Shown piece after piece: positions 26,345-35,205 of a DNA stretch of 64,000 bases (position 1 is its first letter; every line of letters starts with the position of its first letter). Made by a program: the position numbers and the translations under genes. The notes beneath the pieces are model-generated. The model had not been told where the DNA came from, searched no databases, and worked only from the letters and a program-made list of their open reading frames with translations. The DNA comes from Criblamydia sequanensis CRIB-18 (lineage in GTDB: Bacteria; Chlamydiota; Chlamydiia; Chlamydiales; Criblamydiaceae). The stretch is taken from positions 62,001-126,000 of the forward strand of contig NZ_CCEJ010000003.1 of the NCBI RefSeq assembly GCF_000750955.1. Direction: 5' to 3'.

Positions 26345-26713
26345 ATGAATATCAAATTGAAAAGAGCTTACGATCCTCCTTCGAAAGAAGATGGCTTTAG
26401 AATTTTAGTGGATAGGCTTTGGCCAAGAGGCATCAAAAAAGAAGACTTAAAAATTGACTTTTGGATTAAAGAGATCGCTCCCTCAAATGAGCTTAGAAGG
26501 TGGTTTGCCCATGACAAAGGCAAATGGAAAGAGTTTCAAAAAAGGTATGATGAGGAGCTCAAAGAAAAAAAGCACGCTGTAGAAGAGATTGATAAGGAAA
26601 TTCAAAATAAAGGGACTGTCACTTTAGTTTATGGCTCAAAAGAGCCGCTCTATAATAATGCTGTCTTTTTGAAAAAATATTTAGAAAAAAAAGGTAAAAA
26701 GAATGTTTTCTAA
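26345..26713 (+). CDS. DUF488 family protein
   Basis: 122 residues with the DUF488 hallmarks [32 protein letters not shown], a middle LRRWFAHD and VTLVYGSKE near the end. Family members (YeaO-like) are small cytosolic proteins of unknown biochemical role. The ATG directly abuts the ispF stop codon, and its own end overlaps the next gene by 11 bp, so the three read as one operon. Confidence 0.85.
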   Translation: MNIKLKRAYDPPSKEDGFRILVDRLWPRGIKKEDLKIDFWIKEIAPSNELRRWFAHDKGKWKEFQKRYDEELKEKKHAVEEIDKEIQNKGTVTLVYGSKEPLYNNAVFLKKYLEKKGKKNVF

Positions 26714-27599
26714 AAAAATCCTTTTTTTCTTAGGGCTTTTCTTAGCTATAACCCTTTCTTATTTTTTCATTTTAAATGATGATTTTTCAAGCTTAAGGCC
26801 TATTAAAGGAGATCTTAATCGTATATCTTCTTTTGAGGCTGATAAAATCAATCAAACCTTAAGTCAGCCGTTCTACTATTTTTCAGAAGGGGGCCAGTCG
26901 ATTGTTTTTGTAAGTAAAGATAACCAAACGATTTTAAAGCTGTTAAAATATAAAAATTTCAACCCCTCCAACCTTATAAAAATCTTACCCGATTTTCTTT
27001 TTAAAAATTTTAAAGCCAATCATATAAAAAAAAGACAGGAAAGGCTTCAAAGCGTTCTTCTTGGGCATCAAATAGCTTTTGAAGAGCATCGATTGGAAAG
27101 CGGTCTCATCCATGTGCAGCTTAAACCCTCGAATCAATTTAAACAGATCGAGGTGCATGATAAAAGGGGAATAAAACGAACGATCGATGTAAATCAATAT
27201 GCCTTCATTTTGCAAAAGAAGGCGGAAGTTTTTAGCTCCGTGATGGAAAATCTTTTAAAGCAAGGTAAAATGAGTGAAGCTAAAACTTGGATTGATAAAC
27301 TTTTTACCCTCTATCTATCTGAATACCAAAAGGGAATTTATGATCTCGATCATGGCATTATGCATAATATTGGCTGTGTGAACCATGATATCATCCACCT
27401 GGACGTTGGAAGTTTTATCAAAGATGAGAAAATGAAAGCCCCGGAATACCATAAAAACGATTTAATTAAAGTGACTCGTAAAGTCTATCAGTGGCTCAAT
27501 AAATACTATCCAAGTTATAAGGATGAGCTTGTTTTAAAATTGGAAGAAAAATTACAGCAGCACTTAAATGAACCCGTTTCACTAAAAGAAGTCCCGTAA
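26703..27599 (+). CDS. Membrane-anchored kinase-fold protein
   Basis: 298 residues. An N-terminal hydrophobic helix (about 5-23) acts as signal anchor or signal peptide. The rest resembles a small-molecule or protein kinase fold: a glycine-rich strand [11 protein letters not shown], a strand with a candidate catalytic Lys79 (QTILKLLKY), then [12 protein letters not shown] (Asp214/216, Asn222) as catalytic loop and HLDVGSF (Asp234) as the metal-binding DFG-like motif. Spacing is compatible with a distant phosphotransferase, but the similarity is by motif only. The stop abuts the next gene, whose product has a phosphatase CX5R signature, and both appear exported. Confidence 0.5.
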   Translation: MFSKKILFFLGLFLAITLSYFFILNDDFSSLRPIKGDLNRISSFEADKINQTLSQPFYYFSEGGQSIVFVSKDNQTILKLLKYKNFNPSNLIKILPDFLFKNFKANHIKKRQERLQSVLLGHQIAFEEHRLESGLIHVQLKPSNQFKQIEVHDKRGIKRTIDVNQYAFILQKKAEVFSSVMENLLKQGKMSEAKTWIDKLFTLYLSEYQKGIYDLDHGIMHNIGCVNHDIIHLDVGSFIKDEKMKAPEYHKNDLIKVTRKVYQWLNKYYPSYKDELVLKLEEKLQQHLNEPVSLKEVP

Positions 27600-28883
27600 A
27601 TGCTCTATAAAAAACTGATTTTAAGCTTAATTTTTTTAGGCGCTTGTTATATCGCGGATCCTTTATTTGGCGAAACACGAGAGTGCGACAATATTTTTTT
27701 CTCCAAAGCTTATTCTGAGTATGCAAGTCAGCTAAAGCAATTTGTGAGATCCCACCCCTTTTATGAATCTTTAGAACCCCTTGAAAAAACTCCTTTTAAT
27801 CAAGAGGCCCTAAAACTGATACAACTAATAGATGGGCCTTTAACAGATCCTAAACGCCAATTTCATGAAAGTTTTGTCAGATCGCTTCGAAACCTTGCGA
27901 GCTTGGAGTTTCAAGAAAATGCTCTTTCTTATTCTTTCTTTCAGGATCTTTTGAGATGGATTTATCTAAAGGCTGATCTTAAAAAAGAGTTTCATGAGTT
28001 TATAGCAAGCTATCTTGTTGATCACCCTAATCTTTTAGAAGCGATAAAAATCACTTATAATAAAATTAAAGCGCATTCCAATTTTAAAAAATTGGGCCAT
28101 AATTCCAAAATCGAAGACCAATTTTTTTATGGCAACCTTCCTTTTTTTGTAGCGGAGCTTTCAAATTCCTCTAAAACAAAGCTTTTCCGCTTAGGAAACC
28201 CATCACATAACGATCCTTCCTTTTTTGGAACAACGTATTCGGTGCTTCCTGAATTTAGAGCCTTTATAGCTTTTGGTCAAAATCACCTTTATATCAATCT
28301 GATGAAACGGGTAAAGACTGAAAAATTTCTTGCTCTGCCGCTTGAAAAATTATCTCAGGAAAGTCCCAATTTTTTTATGGCGACCCTGGATAAGGATTCT
28401 TCCTTTTATTGGCAAAAGGCAAAACAGTTTCCCGAAAAAATGGATTTTAAAAATTTTAAAAATCTATTTTTAGATGAGATGCTGGCAAAAGAAGGCAATT
28501 TCTTTTTTTCGAGCCAATTTAGAATTGAAGAAAAACGAGATCAGCTTGAAAGCCTCATCAATAAAGCCCATAAAACCTTTTTTTCGGCCCGACCTCATTT
28601 AAACCGAGAAGAAAGACAAGCCCTTATCGAGCTTACCTATCTAAACCTGATAGACTATTTATTGGAACTTTCAAACCCGGCTTCTATGAATATTACTTGC
28701 CGGCAAGGAATGGATAGAGGTCCGTCTTTGATGCTGCTCTTTGCATATCAAAAAAAACTAATTGATAAACAGGAACTTATCGCACTTCTTTTAGCCTCGC
28801 CTATTATTATTCATAATAGGCCAAGCCATGAATCTAGGATAGATCGTTTCTTGCTAAGTGCCAAGTATCTAAACCAATTTTAG
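27600..28883 (+). CDS. Exported protein with CX5R phosphatase signature
   Basis: 427 residues with an N-terminal signal-like segment (about 5-25, cysteine in LGACYIADP). The mostly helical body has no domain I can name, but near the C-terminus it contains the P-loop NITCRQGMDRGPSLML. Cys367 and Arg373 fit the CX5R signature of cysteine-based phosphatases, and the CxxGxDRG form recalls phosphoinositide-phosphatase effectors such as SopB (CKSGKDRT). Its ATG follows the kinase-fold gene with no gap. A shared transcript and shared export signals suggest a paired function. Substrate, and even activity, are inferred. Confidence 0.5.
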   Translation: MLYKKLILSLIFLGACYIADPLFGETRECDNIFFSKAYSEYASQLKQFVRSHPFYESLEPLEKTPFNQEALKLIQLIDGPLTDPKRQFHESFVRSLRNLASLEFQENALSYSFFQDLLRWIYLKADLKKEFHEFIASYLVDHPNLLEAIKITYNKIKAHSNFKKLGHNSKIEDQFFYGNLPFFVAELSNSSKTKLFRLGNPSHNDPSFFGTTYSVLPEFRAFIAFGQNHLYINLMKRVKTEKFLALPLEKLSQESPNFFMATLDKDSSFYWQKAKQFPEKMDFKNFKNLFLDEMLAKEGNFFFSSQFRIEEKRDQLESLINKAHKTFFSARPHLNREERQALIELTYLNLIDYLLELSNPASMNITCRQGMDRGPSLMLLFAYQKKLIDKQELIALLLASPIIIHNRPSHESRIDRFLLSAKYLNQF

Positions 28884-28916
28884 ACTTCTTCCTAAGGTCC
28901 ATTCAAAAGAAGTCTA
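28881..28916. repeat. Short copy of the dispersed TAGACTTCTT repeat
   Basis: TAGACTTCTT and AAGAAGTCTA (perfectly complementary) enclose a remnant of the A-type end, GTCCATTCAA. It begins in the stop codon of the preceding gene and may also act as a terminator. Confidence 0.65.
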
Positions 28917-28969
28917 GTTTACAAAATTGCCATTCTTCGTTAGACCTTTTTTAAAAGGAGGCTTTCGCT

Positions 28970-30916
28970 ATGACAGTTTATAATCCAACACAAGTGCCCT
29001 TTATCCCCGGCGGAGAGGAACAAAATTCTCATAACCCCCCTGTTAATACTCTGCAAAGTAAAATGAGAAGGAAGCTAAAAAGGGGAGAGTCCGCTCGCAA
29101 TTGTTCACGGTTTCGAAAGAAAAACGAATCCGATGAGACATGCGAAACTATCGCAAGCTCCATCACTCCGATTCTTAAACAAGAACCTCAAGAAGCTCCA
29201 AAAACAGACCCTAAAAGGTTTAAGGAATCCCTTAATCGAGTCCTCTCTAAAGGTGTTCTTCCTATAGCGCAAGTAGCGGAAAGACAAGAGGTTAAAGAAC
29301 CGGGCCCAGAAAGGGCTAAAAGCCTTCCTCTGGGTTCAAGGGGACGTCCTTTGGTTACCCTAGACGATATAGAAAAATTTAGAAATCGTAAATCAACTCT
29401 CTTGCCATCATTTAATGCAACGGGTAAAAAAGATGAAGATTTAGCGACTGTTTCTTTTGAGGATAACAGCGCTTTAAAAAAGGGAGAAAAAATGATGACT
29501 TCAACTTTCGATGTGGCCAAAGCTCTTCAGGCTCAATACTCTGCCTTCAACCCTTCTGCCGAAATTGTCGGCGAAGTGGACCAAAAAGCTCAGGAACTAA
29601 AGGAACCTAATTTTGAAGAAATAAAACTTGCTGAATTTAAAAAAATTATAAATTTCTTTGAAACCCATAGGGAGCAATTATTTCCTTCCTCCCTAACCGA
29701 AACAGAAACCTATAAAGATTTTGCCGACATGGCGATGACAGAAGAGCCAAAAAGAGCTCTTCCTCTAAAAGCTAAAGTGCGATCAATTATCGAATCCGAC
29801 CCAGAAGCTCTTCAACAATTAGAGAAAGTGACTACTATTTGCCATTTAAAGATGTTTAAAGCTCAAAAAGAACAAAGAGAGCTTAACGAAAAAGAAATCA
29901 GCGACATCACACAAGCTCTATCGGAATTGGATGCTTATTACGGCATAGCAGAATCTGAAGAAGATAAAGCTTTTAGAGAAAAAACAAGTTTCCTTGCAAA
30001 CAACGTTCCTTATTTTATCCAATTGAGCAAGCAATTTGTGACCTCTCTTGATACTTTCCAATATCAAAAAGACTTGGAAGAATTCGAAGAAGGTTTTAGA
30101 GCTGCTTTTCAAGCTAATATCGCTAATCTTTTTAATGAGAAAGCTGCCAACAGCAAAGGAAAAGCCGCCGCCCTTGCTGCAAAAGCTCTTCCTGATATGA
30201 AGAATTTAACTTTAGAACAGTGCTATGACCAGACACAACTTTATCTTCTTGGAATTACTTTAAGAGTAGAAGAAGAAAGAGAAGAGTTTAATGAACAGGA
30301 AATAAGCGCTTTTAAAGAAGCTTTTGAAGCTTTAATTGCAAAAGTTGAAAGCCTTGTTAAAATGGATGAACTTAATGCCGCTAGATTATCTGCTGATGCA
30401 AGCCTTGCAGAAACAGAAAAAGCTCAAGCGGAAAAAAGAGAAAAGCATACTAAAAAATTAGCAGCTCTTGCAGAAGAAGTAGAAACTAAATCTAAAGAAT
30501 TAAGCGCTTTTAATTCAAGAACCGCGGAATGCCGTGAAAAAGATGCGGAACTAAAAGAAGCGATTGAAAATCTAGAGGCTGCAAAAAAAGAAGCTTTCAC
30601 GCTAGCAGAAAGTACGCTTAAAAATAAGGGCGATAAAGTAAATGACAAAGGTGCTTCTATGAAAGAAACGCTTGATAAAACTATTGAGAGCCAAAAAGAA
30701 GCTCAAAGCAATTATGAAGGCTTTATCAAAGAAAATTTTACCCCAAAATCGTTCGAACTTGGAAAAGGCAGCCAAGAAGCGTTAGACAGCTTAAAAGTTC
30801 TTAATGAAAATCTTGAAGGACTCATGTCTTTCTATTTTTCTTTTGCCGATCACATGGAATTTAGAATCAAGCACGAGAAGAAATCTTCCGGCATCTGGTC
30901 CTACTTGGGTTGGTAA
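28970..30916 (+). CDS. Large coiled-coil orphan, effector candidate
   Basis: 648 residues with no signal peptide or membrane segment. An AAAAGGAGG ribosome binding site 8 bp before the ATG implies strong translation. Residues 1-180 are basic, polar and disorder-like; 210-400 are mostly helical; and about 440-560 form a long coiled coil rich in Lys, Glu and Ala. No domain is recognised. A second in-frame ribosome binding site (AAGGGAG) stands before ATGATG near 29491, and so could give a shorter form starting at the ordered part. The composition fits a secreted host-interacting protein or a structural protein; I cannot choose. Confidence 0.65.
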   Translation: MTVYNPTQVPFIPGGEEQNSHNPPVNTLQSKMRRKLKRGESARNCSRFRKKNESDETCETIASSITPILKQEPQEAPKTDPKRFKESLNRVLSKGVLPIAQVAERQEVKEPGPERAKSLPLGSRGRPLVTLDDIEKFRNRKSTLLPSFNATGKKDEDLATVSFEDNSALKKGEKMMTSTFDVAKALQAQYSAFNPSAEIVGEVDQKAQELKEPNFEEIKLAEFKKIINFFETHREQLFPSSLTETETYKDFADMAMTEEPKRALPLKAKVRSIIESDPEALQQLEKVTTICHLKMFKAQKEQRELNEKEISDITQALSELDAYYGIAESEEDKAFREKTSFLANNVPYFIQLSKQFVTSLDTFQYQKDLEEFEEGFRAAFQANIANLFNEKAANSKGKAAALAAKALPDMKNLTLEQCYDQTQLYLLGITLRVEEEREEFNEQEISAFKEAFEALIAKVESLVKMDELNAARLSADASLAETEKAQAEKREKHTKKLAALAEEVETKSKELSAFNSRTAECREKDAELKEAIENLEAAKKEAFTLAESTLKNKGDKVNDKGASMKETLDKTIESQKEAQSNYEGFIKENFTPKSFELGKGSQEALDSLKVLNENLEGLMSFYFSFADHMEFRIKHEKKSSGIWSYLGW

Positions 30917-30936
30917 AAAAATTTCTAAAAGTTCAC

Positions 30937-30956
30937 TAGCCGATAAGTATCGGCTA
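30937..30956. repeat. Perfect palindromic hairpin without T-run
   Basis: TAGCCGATA-AG-TATCGGCTA lies about 20 bp after the stop of the coiled-coil gene. The missing T-run makes it a poor terminator; it may be an RNA 3' end or a protein-binding palindrome. Confidence 0.55.
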
Positions 30957-31003
30957 AAGAGTGCTTTCTTCTTAAAGCAAATTCTTCAATCTGATATCCT
31001 TTA

Positions 31004-31021
31004 TTTTTCGAAAGAAGTCTA
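31004..31021. repeat. Solo end of the dispersed repeat
   Basis: TTTTTCGAAAGAAGTCTA matches the right end of the full copies at 42701-42798 and 53648-53803. It lies just upstream of the adenylate kinase gene; no convincing partner end is nearby. Confidence 0.55.
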
Positions 31022-31051
31022 ATATTAACTTTACGTGACTTGGAAGCTGCT

Positions 31052-31777
31052 ATGCACCTTTTATTAAGCGGGCTCACATTAGCCTTTGTTTTTTGTTCTG
31101 CTTTTTTACTCGCCGTTGATGAAGAGGCGGAAGAGCCTCAAGTGATTATCCTTCTTGGACCGCCGGGTTCAGGAAAAGGGACTCAAGCTAAACGGATAGC
31201 AGAGTCTTTAAAAATTCCCCATATCTCAACAGGGGATTTATTTCGCGAAAACTTAAAAGCCGGAACACCGCTTGGCGTCAAAGCAAAAGGTTATATGGAG
31301 TCCGGGAAACTAGTTCCGGACGAGCTCGTTTTAGACATGTTAATGGATCGTGTCCATAAGCCGGATGCTAAAAGAGGGTTTTTATTAGATGGTTTTCCAA
31401 GGTCGATCCCTCAAGCGGAAGCTTTAAAAAAACATTTAGGCAGACTGACCCCTATTGTCATTAATCTTGAAGTTAGTGATGAGACGGTCATTAAAAGGAT
31501 TGAGGGCAGACTTTCCTGTCCTAATTGCGGAGCCATTTATAATAAATACTTCTCTCCCAGTAAATCCGGAAAATTATGTGAAAGTTGCCAAGGGGAGCTT
31601 AATCAAAGATCCGATGACCGATATGAAGTAGTCGTAGAACGCTTAAAGCAATACCATAATCAAACCGAACCCTTGATCGACTTTTACTCAAAAGATAAAA
31701 TTTTATTTTCAATACCTGGAGAAAGGGACCCTGAAGTTATTTATAAAGAGATCATGAATAAAATCAGAAACCGCTAG
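31052..31777 (+). CDS. adk: Adenylate kinase with an added N-terminal hydrophobic segment
   Basis: 241 residues from the ATG at 31052 (GGAAG 5 bp upstream; an in-frame TTG at 31040 is less likely). A complete adenylate kinase follows: P-loop GPPGSGKGTQ (about 36-45), FLLDGFPRS, and a zinc-type lid with CPNCG and CESC. It converts AMP + ATP to 2 ADP. What is odd is the first ~28 residues: MHLLLSGLTLAFVFCSAFLL is a hydrophobic helix before an acidic linker. Standard Adk starts only a few residues before the P-loop. The segment looks like a membrane anchor or signal peptide. A clear terminator follows. Confidence 0.88.
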   Translation: MHLLLSGLTLAFVFCSAFLLAVDEEAEEPQVIILLGPPGSGKGTQAKRIAESLKIPHISTGDLFRENLKAGTPLGVKAKGYMESGKLVPDELVLDMLMDRVHKPDAKRGFLLDGFPRSIPQAEALKKHLGRLTPIVINLEVSDETVIKRIEGRLSCPNCGAIYNKYFSPSKSGKLCESCQGELNQRSDDRYEVVVERLKQYHNQTEPLIDFYSKDKILFSIPGERDPEVIYKEIMNKIRNR

Positions 31778-31787
31778 TTTTTTTCCT

Positions 31788-31814
31788 AAAACCCGTGATG
31801 GCACTCACGGGTTT
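31788..31814 (+). terminator. Hairpin terminator after adk
   Basis: AAACCCGTGA pairs perfectly with TCACGGGTTT around TGGCACT. There is only a short T tract. Confidence 0.65.
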
Positions 31815-31836
31815 ACTAAATACCTGTCCAATCCAT

Positions 31837-31884
31837 TAGAATTCTTTTGAAACTCCAATCAAAGCGACATTCGAAAGAAGTCTA
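31837..31884. repeat. Compact copy of the dispersed repeat (both ends, core deleted)
   Basis: A-type end TAGAATTCTTTTGAAACTCCAA joins the B-type end (ATCAAAGCGACATTCGAAAGAAGTCTA read in two parts) directly, leaving out the core present in the full copies. Confidence 0.65.
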
Positions 31885-32101
31885 TTAAAGATCCTCATAT
31901 GTCTTTTCAAAAGTGTTTCAAGGAAGCTTTGGAAGCAAGTTTAGCTACTTTCGGAAAGTTATAACTTTGAAATAATAAATTTTTAATTTGGATTATTTAA
32001 AAGACTTTTGATCCACTCTTCTTAATTGAAATTTAAATTTTAAAAAAAAGATGCTTTCCTGGAATTAAAGGGAAACTTCATCTAATGAGGTAATTAAATA
32101 T

Positions 32102-32130
32102 TAGACTTCTTACGAAACTCGATTCAAATG
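32102..32130. repeat. Solo end of the dispersed repeat
   Basis: TAGACTTCTTACGAAACTC followed by GATTCAAATG is an A-type end close to that at 53648. I see no partner end before the antiporter gene. Confidence 0.6.
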
Positions 32131-32232
32131 ATAAATTTCAGAGTGAAGAAAAAATTTTTATTGGGGATCTTTGACCAGTCCGGAGGGTCAATTTTATCAA
32201 AATAGGTTGAAAGAGCCAAAGCAATTCACAGA

Positions 32233-33306
32233 TTAGTTTGAGCGAATGGATCGGTAAACTATCACTAAGAGAGTAAGAATTGTCAGGGGGATCGTAAACA
32301 ACATTGCTATACCAACCATTGGTAATACCTCATGTTGTTTCGCATCTAAAATCAGGTAGGTAATGTAAGCTACATAATAAAATAGAAACAGGAATCCTTC
32401 CCATTTTGAGATTTTGTAATCGGTAAAAAAAATCGGCAGGCAAGCTATACTTGCTGCAATCGCAACCGGCAAATCAAATCTCAAAACTGAGGGCGCAACC
32501 GTTATCCCCGCGGGCGCAATCAAGCCGGCTAGCCCAATTACTCCCAAGATGTTAAAAATGCAACTTCCAACCACATTTCCAATCGCTATATCTCTCTGTC
32601 CGCGAATTGTGGCTACAATCGAAGTTGCAACTTCCGGAAGAGATGTGCCAATAGATACAATAGTCAATCCAATTATTAATTCGCTAACACCTAAAATTCT
32701 TGCCAGAGTCACTGCATTATCCACCATTAATTCCGCACCACTAATGCAAAAAATCAAACCGATCGTAATGAGCCCTAGTTGTTTTATGATTGCCAAGGTG
32801 GAACTAGATTTCACGTTGCAAGAAGGACTCTCGCTCATGCCACTCTTAGAAGAATTCTCTTGCAGGCTTTTACGAATAATAAACCAATTATACAAAGTAA
32901 AGCCTGTTAATAATAATAACCCCTCATATCGGTCGATTATACCATCAATACTAAGCCATAAAAAAATCAGATTACTTCCGATCATAATTGGCACATCTAG
33001 TCTAATCAGCTGTTTTGTGACTACCAAAGGAGCCACAACGGCACATGCGCCGAGGATAAAAAGCACATTGAATATATTGCTGCCTATGCAATTGCCCACA
33101 ACTAAATCCGAATGATTAGTCAAAGCTCCCTTTATGCTAACTACAAATTCAGGGGCACTCGTTCCAAAGGATACGATCGTCAAGCCAATTACTAGAGGGG
33201 ACACTCCAACCATAGCAGCTAATCGCGATGCTCCCAGCACTAGCAATTCTGCCCCGATCACCATCGCTGCCAAAGCCATAAACATCAAAGCTAAAATCAA
33301 TAGCAT
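32233..33306 (-). CDS. YrbG-type calcium/sodium antiporter (CaCA family)
   Basis: 357 residues with about ten helices in two inverted halves. Each half carries the alpha-repeat: GTSAPEFVVSIKGA with GNCIGSNIFN in the first, and GTSLPEVATSI with GNVVGSCIFN in the second. Both ion-binding glutamates are present, so the exchanger should be active. YrbG-like proteins exchange Ca2+ for Na+ across the inner membrane. A long + strand frame on the opposite side (32549-33115) is a shadow. The gene is isolated between 455-bp and 757-bp noncoding stretches, which may indicate insertion as a single cargo gene. Confidence 0.9.
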   Translation of the reverse strand: MLLILALMFMALAAMVIGAELLVLGASRLAAMVGVSPLVIGLTIVSFGTSAPEFVVSIKGALTNHSDLVVGNCIGSNIFNVLFILGACAVVAPLVVTKQLIRLDVPIMIGSNLIFLWLSIDGIIDRYEGLLLLTGFTLYNWFIIRKSLQENSSKSGMSESPSCNVKSSSTLAIIKQLGLITIGLIFCISGAELMVDNAVTLARILGVSELIIGLTIVSIGTSLPEVATSIVATIRGQRDIAIGNVVGSCIFNILGVIGLAGLIAPAGITVAPSVLRFDLPVAIAASIACLPIFFTDYKISKWEGFLFLFYYVAYITYLILDAKQHEVLPMVGIAMLFTIPLTILTLLVIVYRSIRSN

Positions 33307-34063
33307 GGTTTTGTCTCAAGGAGTTTTTGAACTACTGCAATTAAGAACCCTATCATAATAAATCGAGTGCCAACGACAATACAGACACAGTTATTGTCGT
33401 TCAATCCAAGCCATGGATACACCCCCAAGAATAGCCAATTTGCCATTCAGGTAAGTTATAAGTGGCTTGATAGACCGACTCGCGTCATAAATATAGCATT
33501 GCAATGAAATATCGAGTTGCAAGGATTGCTAAACATTGTTCTATCGGGTCTTTCAAACAAAGTAAAGGATCTTATTTCGAATGGTCAAAACAAGAATCGT
33601 GTCTTAATGCTATTTTGAACATGCAACTTAAATAGGAAAGTGGCAAAAGGGCTTTCAAATGCAATGCTACAATATCATCTATTTCCTTACTAATTAAATA
33701 TAAGCTTCACTTTAACCGGTAATCAAAGTTGCATGGAACCTTAGCCCGAGGCTAAAGAATTTTTGTCATATCTTTGCAAACTGAGAGCTTGTTTAATATT
33801 TTGCTGATCTTATGAATAGGTAGAAAGCTTTCTCTAGGACGTTAATTTTGGTAGAGCTTACTCCTTGTTTATTGATTTTTTAAATTTTATCAATAGTTTT
33901 TTAAATCGAGATCCCTCTTATATCCACAAAATTGACAATCAATACATGCGGATTTTTAAAATGCCAGACTTGCAAAATGAATTAAATTGTCACTTTTATT
34001 AAACTTGTGATTGCGCCCCTAATCCGTGACCAATCGCGGGTTAAAGTTCATTCATTTTAGAAG
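33307..34063. other. Intergenic region, 757 bp, longest in the window
   Basis: No frame of useful length on either strand. Three small hairpins are visible: AACGACAATA/TATTGTCGTT (33372-33401, in the leader of the antiporter gene), TTAGCC/GGCTAA near 33738-33752, and AATCCGTGA/TCGCGGGTT (34020-34041, with G-U pairs) just after the minus-strand gene that follows. It could hold an unrecognised RNA or a decayed gene. Confidence 0.5.
33372..33401. repeat. Hairpin upstream of the antiporter gene
   Basis: AACGACAATA and TATTGTCGTT are perfect 10-nt complements around a 10-nt loop, 65 bp upstream of the antiporter start (minus strand). Confidence 0.5.
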
Positions 34064-35089
34064 CTATTCTTTTTTAAACGACGCAATGTATTCTTTTAAC
34101 ATAGGCTTAGAGTAGATTTCGTTATAGCGCAGGTCTTTAACAGTATTTAAGCCGAATTTTTCAAGTTTTTTACGTATTTTAGCAAAAAGAGAGCTTCTTA
34201 AAGTATCTTCAGTGAGTTCTTCTTGTGATGCGTAATCTTTTCCTTCCTCTATCAATCCAATCTCTTTAAAGTCATTCAAATGCCAAATAGATAACTTGGC
34301 AAGACCCTCTTGTATTGGGGCGTCATCACTTAGAGATTCAATAGTGGAGTCATCTATTTTTGTAAAAACAGAAGCAAGCCTTAAATCAAGCTGAAGAAAG
34401 AGTCCTGTAGATTTCTCATTTTTACTTTTTGGGGCGCCAAGGGCAAGGTTAAGAAATTTGATCCAGCTTTCTTTAAAGAAACTGAGTTCGTTGACAAGAT
34501 CGCTTCGTAAACTAAGCCAGGCAATTTGTAAGGATTTTTCAATAAGAAAAAGATTTTTTTTGGCCGGAAAACCGGCCTCTTGCAAATTTTGCTTAATATT
34601 TTGCAAGTACTCGCGAGTTAAGCTTTTGAGTTCTATATTTTGAATGCTGTTTTCCAACTCTTTCAGCTTCAAAAAATAAGAATCAAGCTCAAGGGACTGC
34701 TCTTTTGAAAATCTTGAAATCAAATGTTGGACCGGTTCACCCTCAGCCCCTTTTTTAAGCAATAAAAAGAAAGACTCATCATCCTTTAAAAGATCTTTGA
34801 AAGTAGTTAAGGGCAAACGGATAAGTAAAGAATTTGATTTTAAAAATAAGGGAGAGGAAAAAAAGTTCTTACTTCTAAAAATGAGACTGAAGTCCCCTTG
34901 AGTTAACGCTTCCCCTAGGACCTCAAGGTCTTTTTCGGAAAGCTCTTTTAATAGAAAAAGAAGAACTTTTTGAAGATCTCCATCGCTAAGATTTTCTTTC
35001 TCTTGTTTAAAAGAGGAGATATCAAGAGTTGAAAACTTATTTAAAACATTAGAGGGGGGAGTTTTTTTTTCTCTTTTTTTATCCTTCAT
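34064..35089 (-). CDS. Hypothetical helical protein, 341 residues
   Basis: I do not recognise a family. It starts with a very basic stretch (MKDKKREKKTPP) and is then leucine/lysine/glutamate-rich and almost certainly all-helical, without signal peptide, membrane segment or cysteine motif. The end (about 290-335, SLFAKIRKKLEKFGLNTVKDL) could be a small helical domain of the helix-hairpin-helix kind, as in the alpha-CTD-like protein two genes away, but this is weak. It is divergent from the next gene by 116 bp, so the two may share a control region. Confidence 0.6.
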   Translation of the reverse strand: MKDKKREKKTPPSNVLNKFSTLDISSFKQEKENLSDGDLQKVLLFLLKELSEKDLEVLGEALTQGDFSLIFRSKNFFSSPLFLKSNSLLIRLPLTTFKDLLKDDESFFLLLKKGAEGEPVQHLISRFSKEQSLELDSYFLKLKELENSIQNIELKSLTREYLQNIKQNLQEAGFPAKKNLFLIEKSLQIAWLSLRSDLVNELSFFKESWIKFLNLALGAPKSKNEKSTGLFLQLDLRLASVFTKIDDSTIESLSDDAPIQEGLAKLSIWHLNDFKEIGLIEEGKDYASQEELTEDTLRSSLFAKIRKKLEKFGLNTVKDLRYNEIYSKPMLKEYIASFKKE

Positions 35090-35205
35090 TTCTTTCGTCG
35101 CCTACAAGTTCTCTTCTTTTTTTTTATTATGGCTAAAGATAAAGATAGAGGACAAGTAAGTATGTGCATCCGGAATGAATTTTACCATCAGAGTGTTGTA
35201 AATTT

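Larger units (their letters stand above)
31778..32232. other. Intergenic region, 455 bp, with repeat copies
   Basis: No gene found. It contains the adk terminator, a compact copy of the dispersed repeat (31837-31884) and a solo end (from 32102). The remainder is AT-rich without recognisable structure. Confidence 0.6.

Noticed and set aside
30937-30956. Palindrome as rho-independent terminator
   Set aside because: No T-run follows on either strand; kept only as a hairpin.
32549-33358. Long + strand reading frames of 188 and 74 codons
   Set aside because: They are antisense to the antiporter, whose two alpha-repeats are unmistakable; the + strand translations have no family features.
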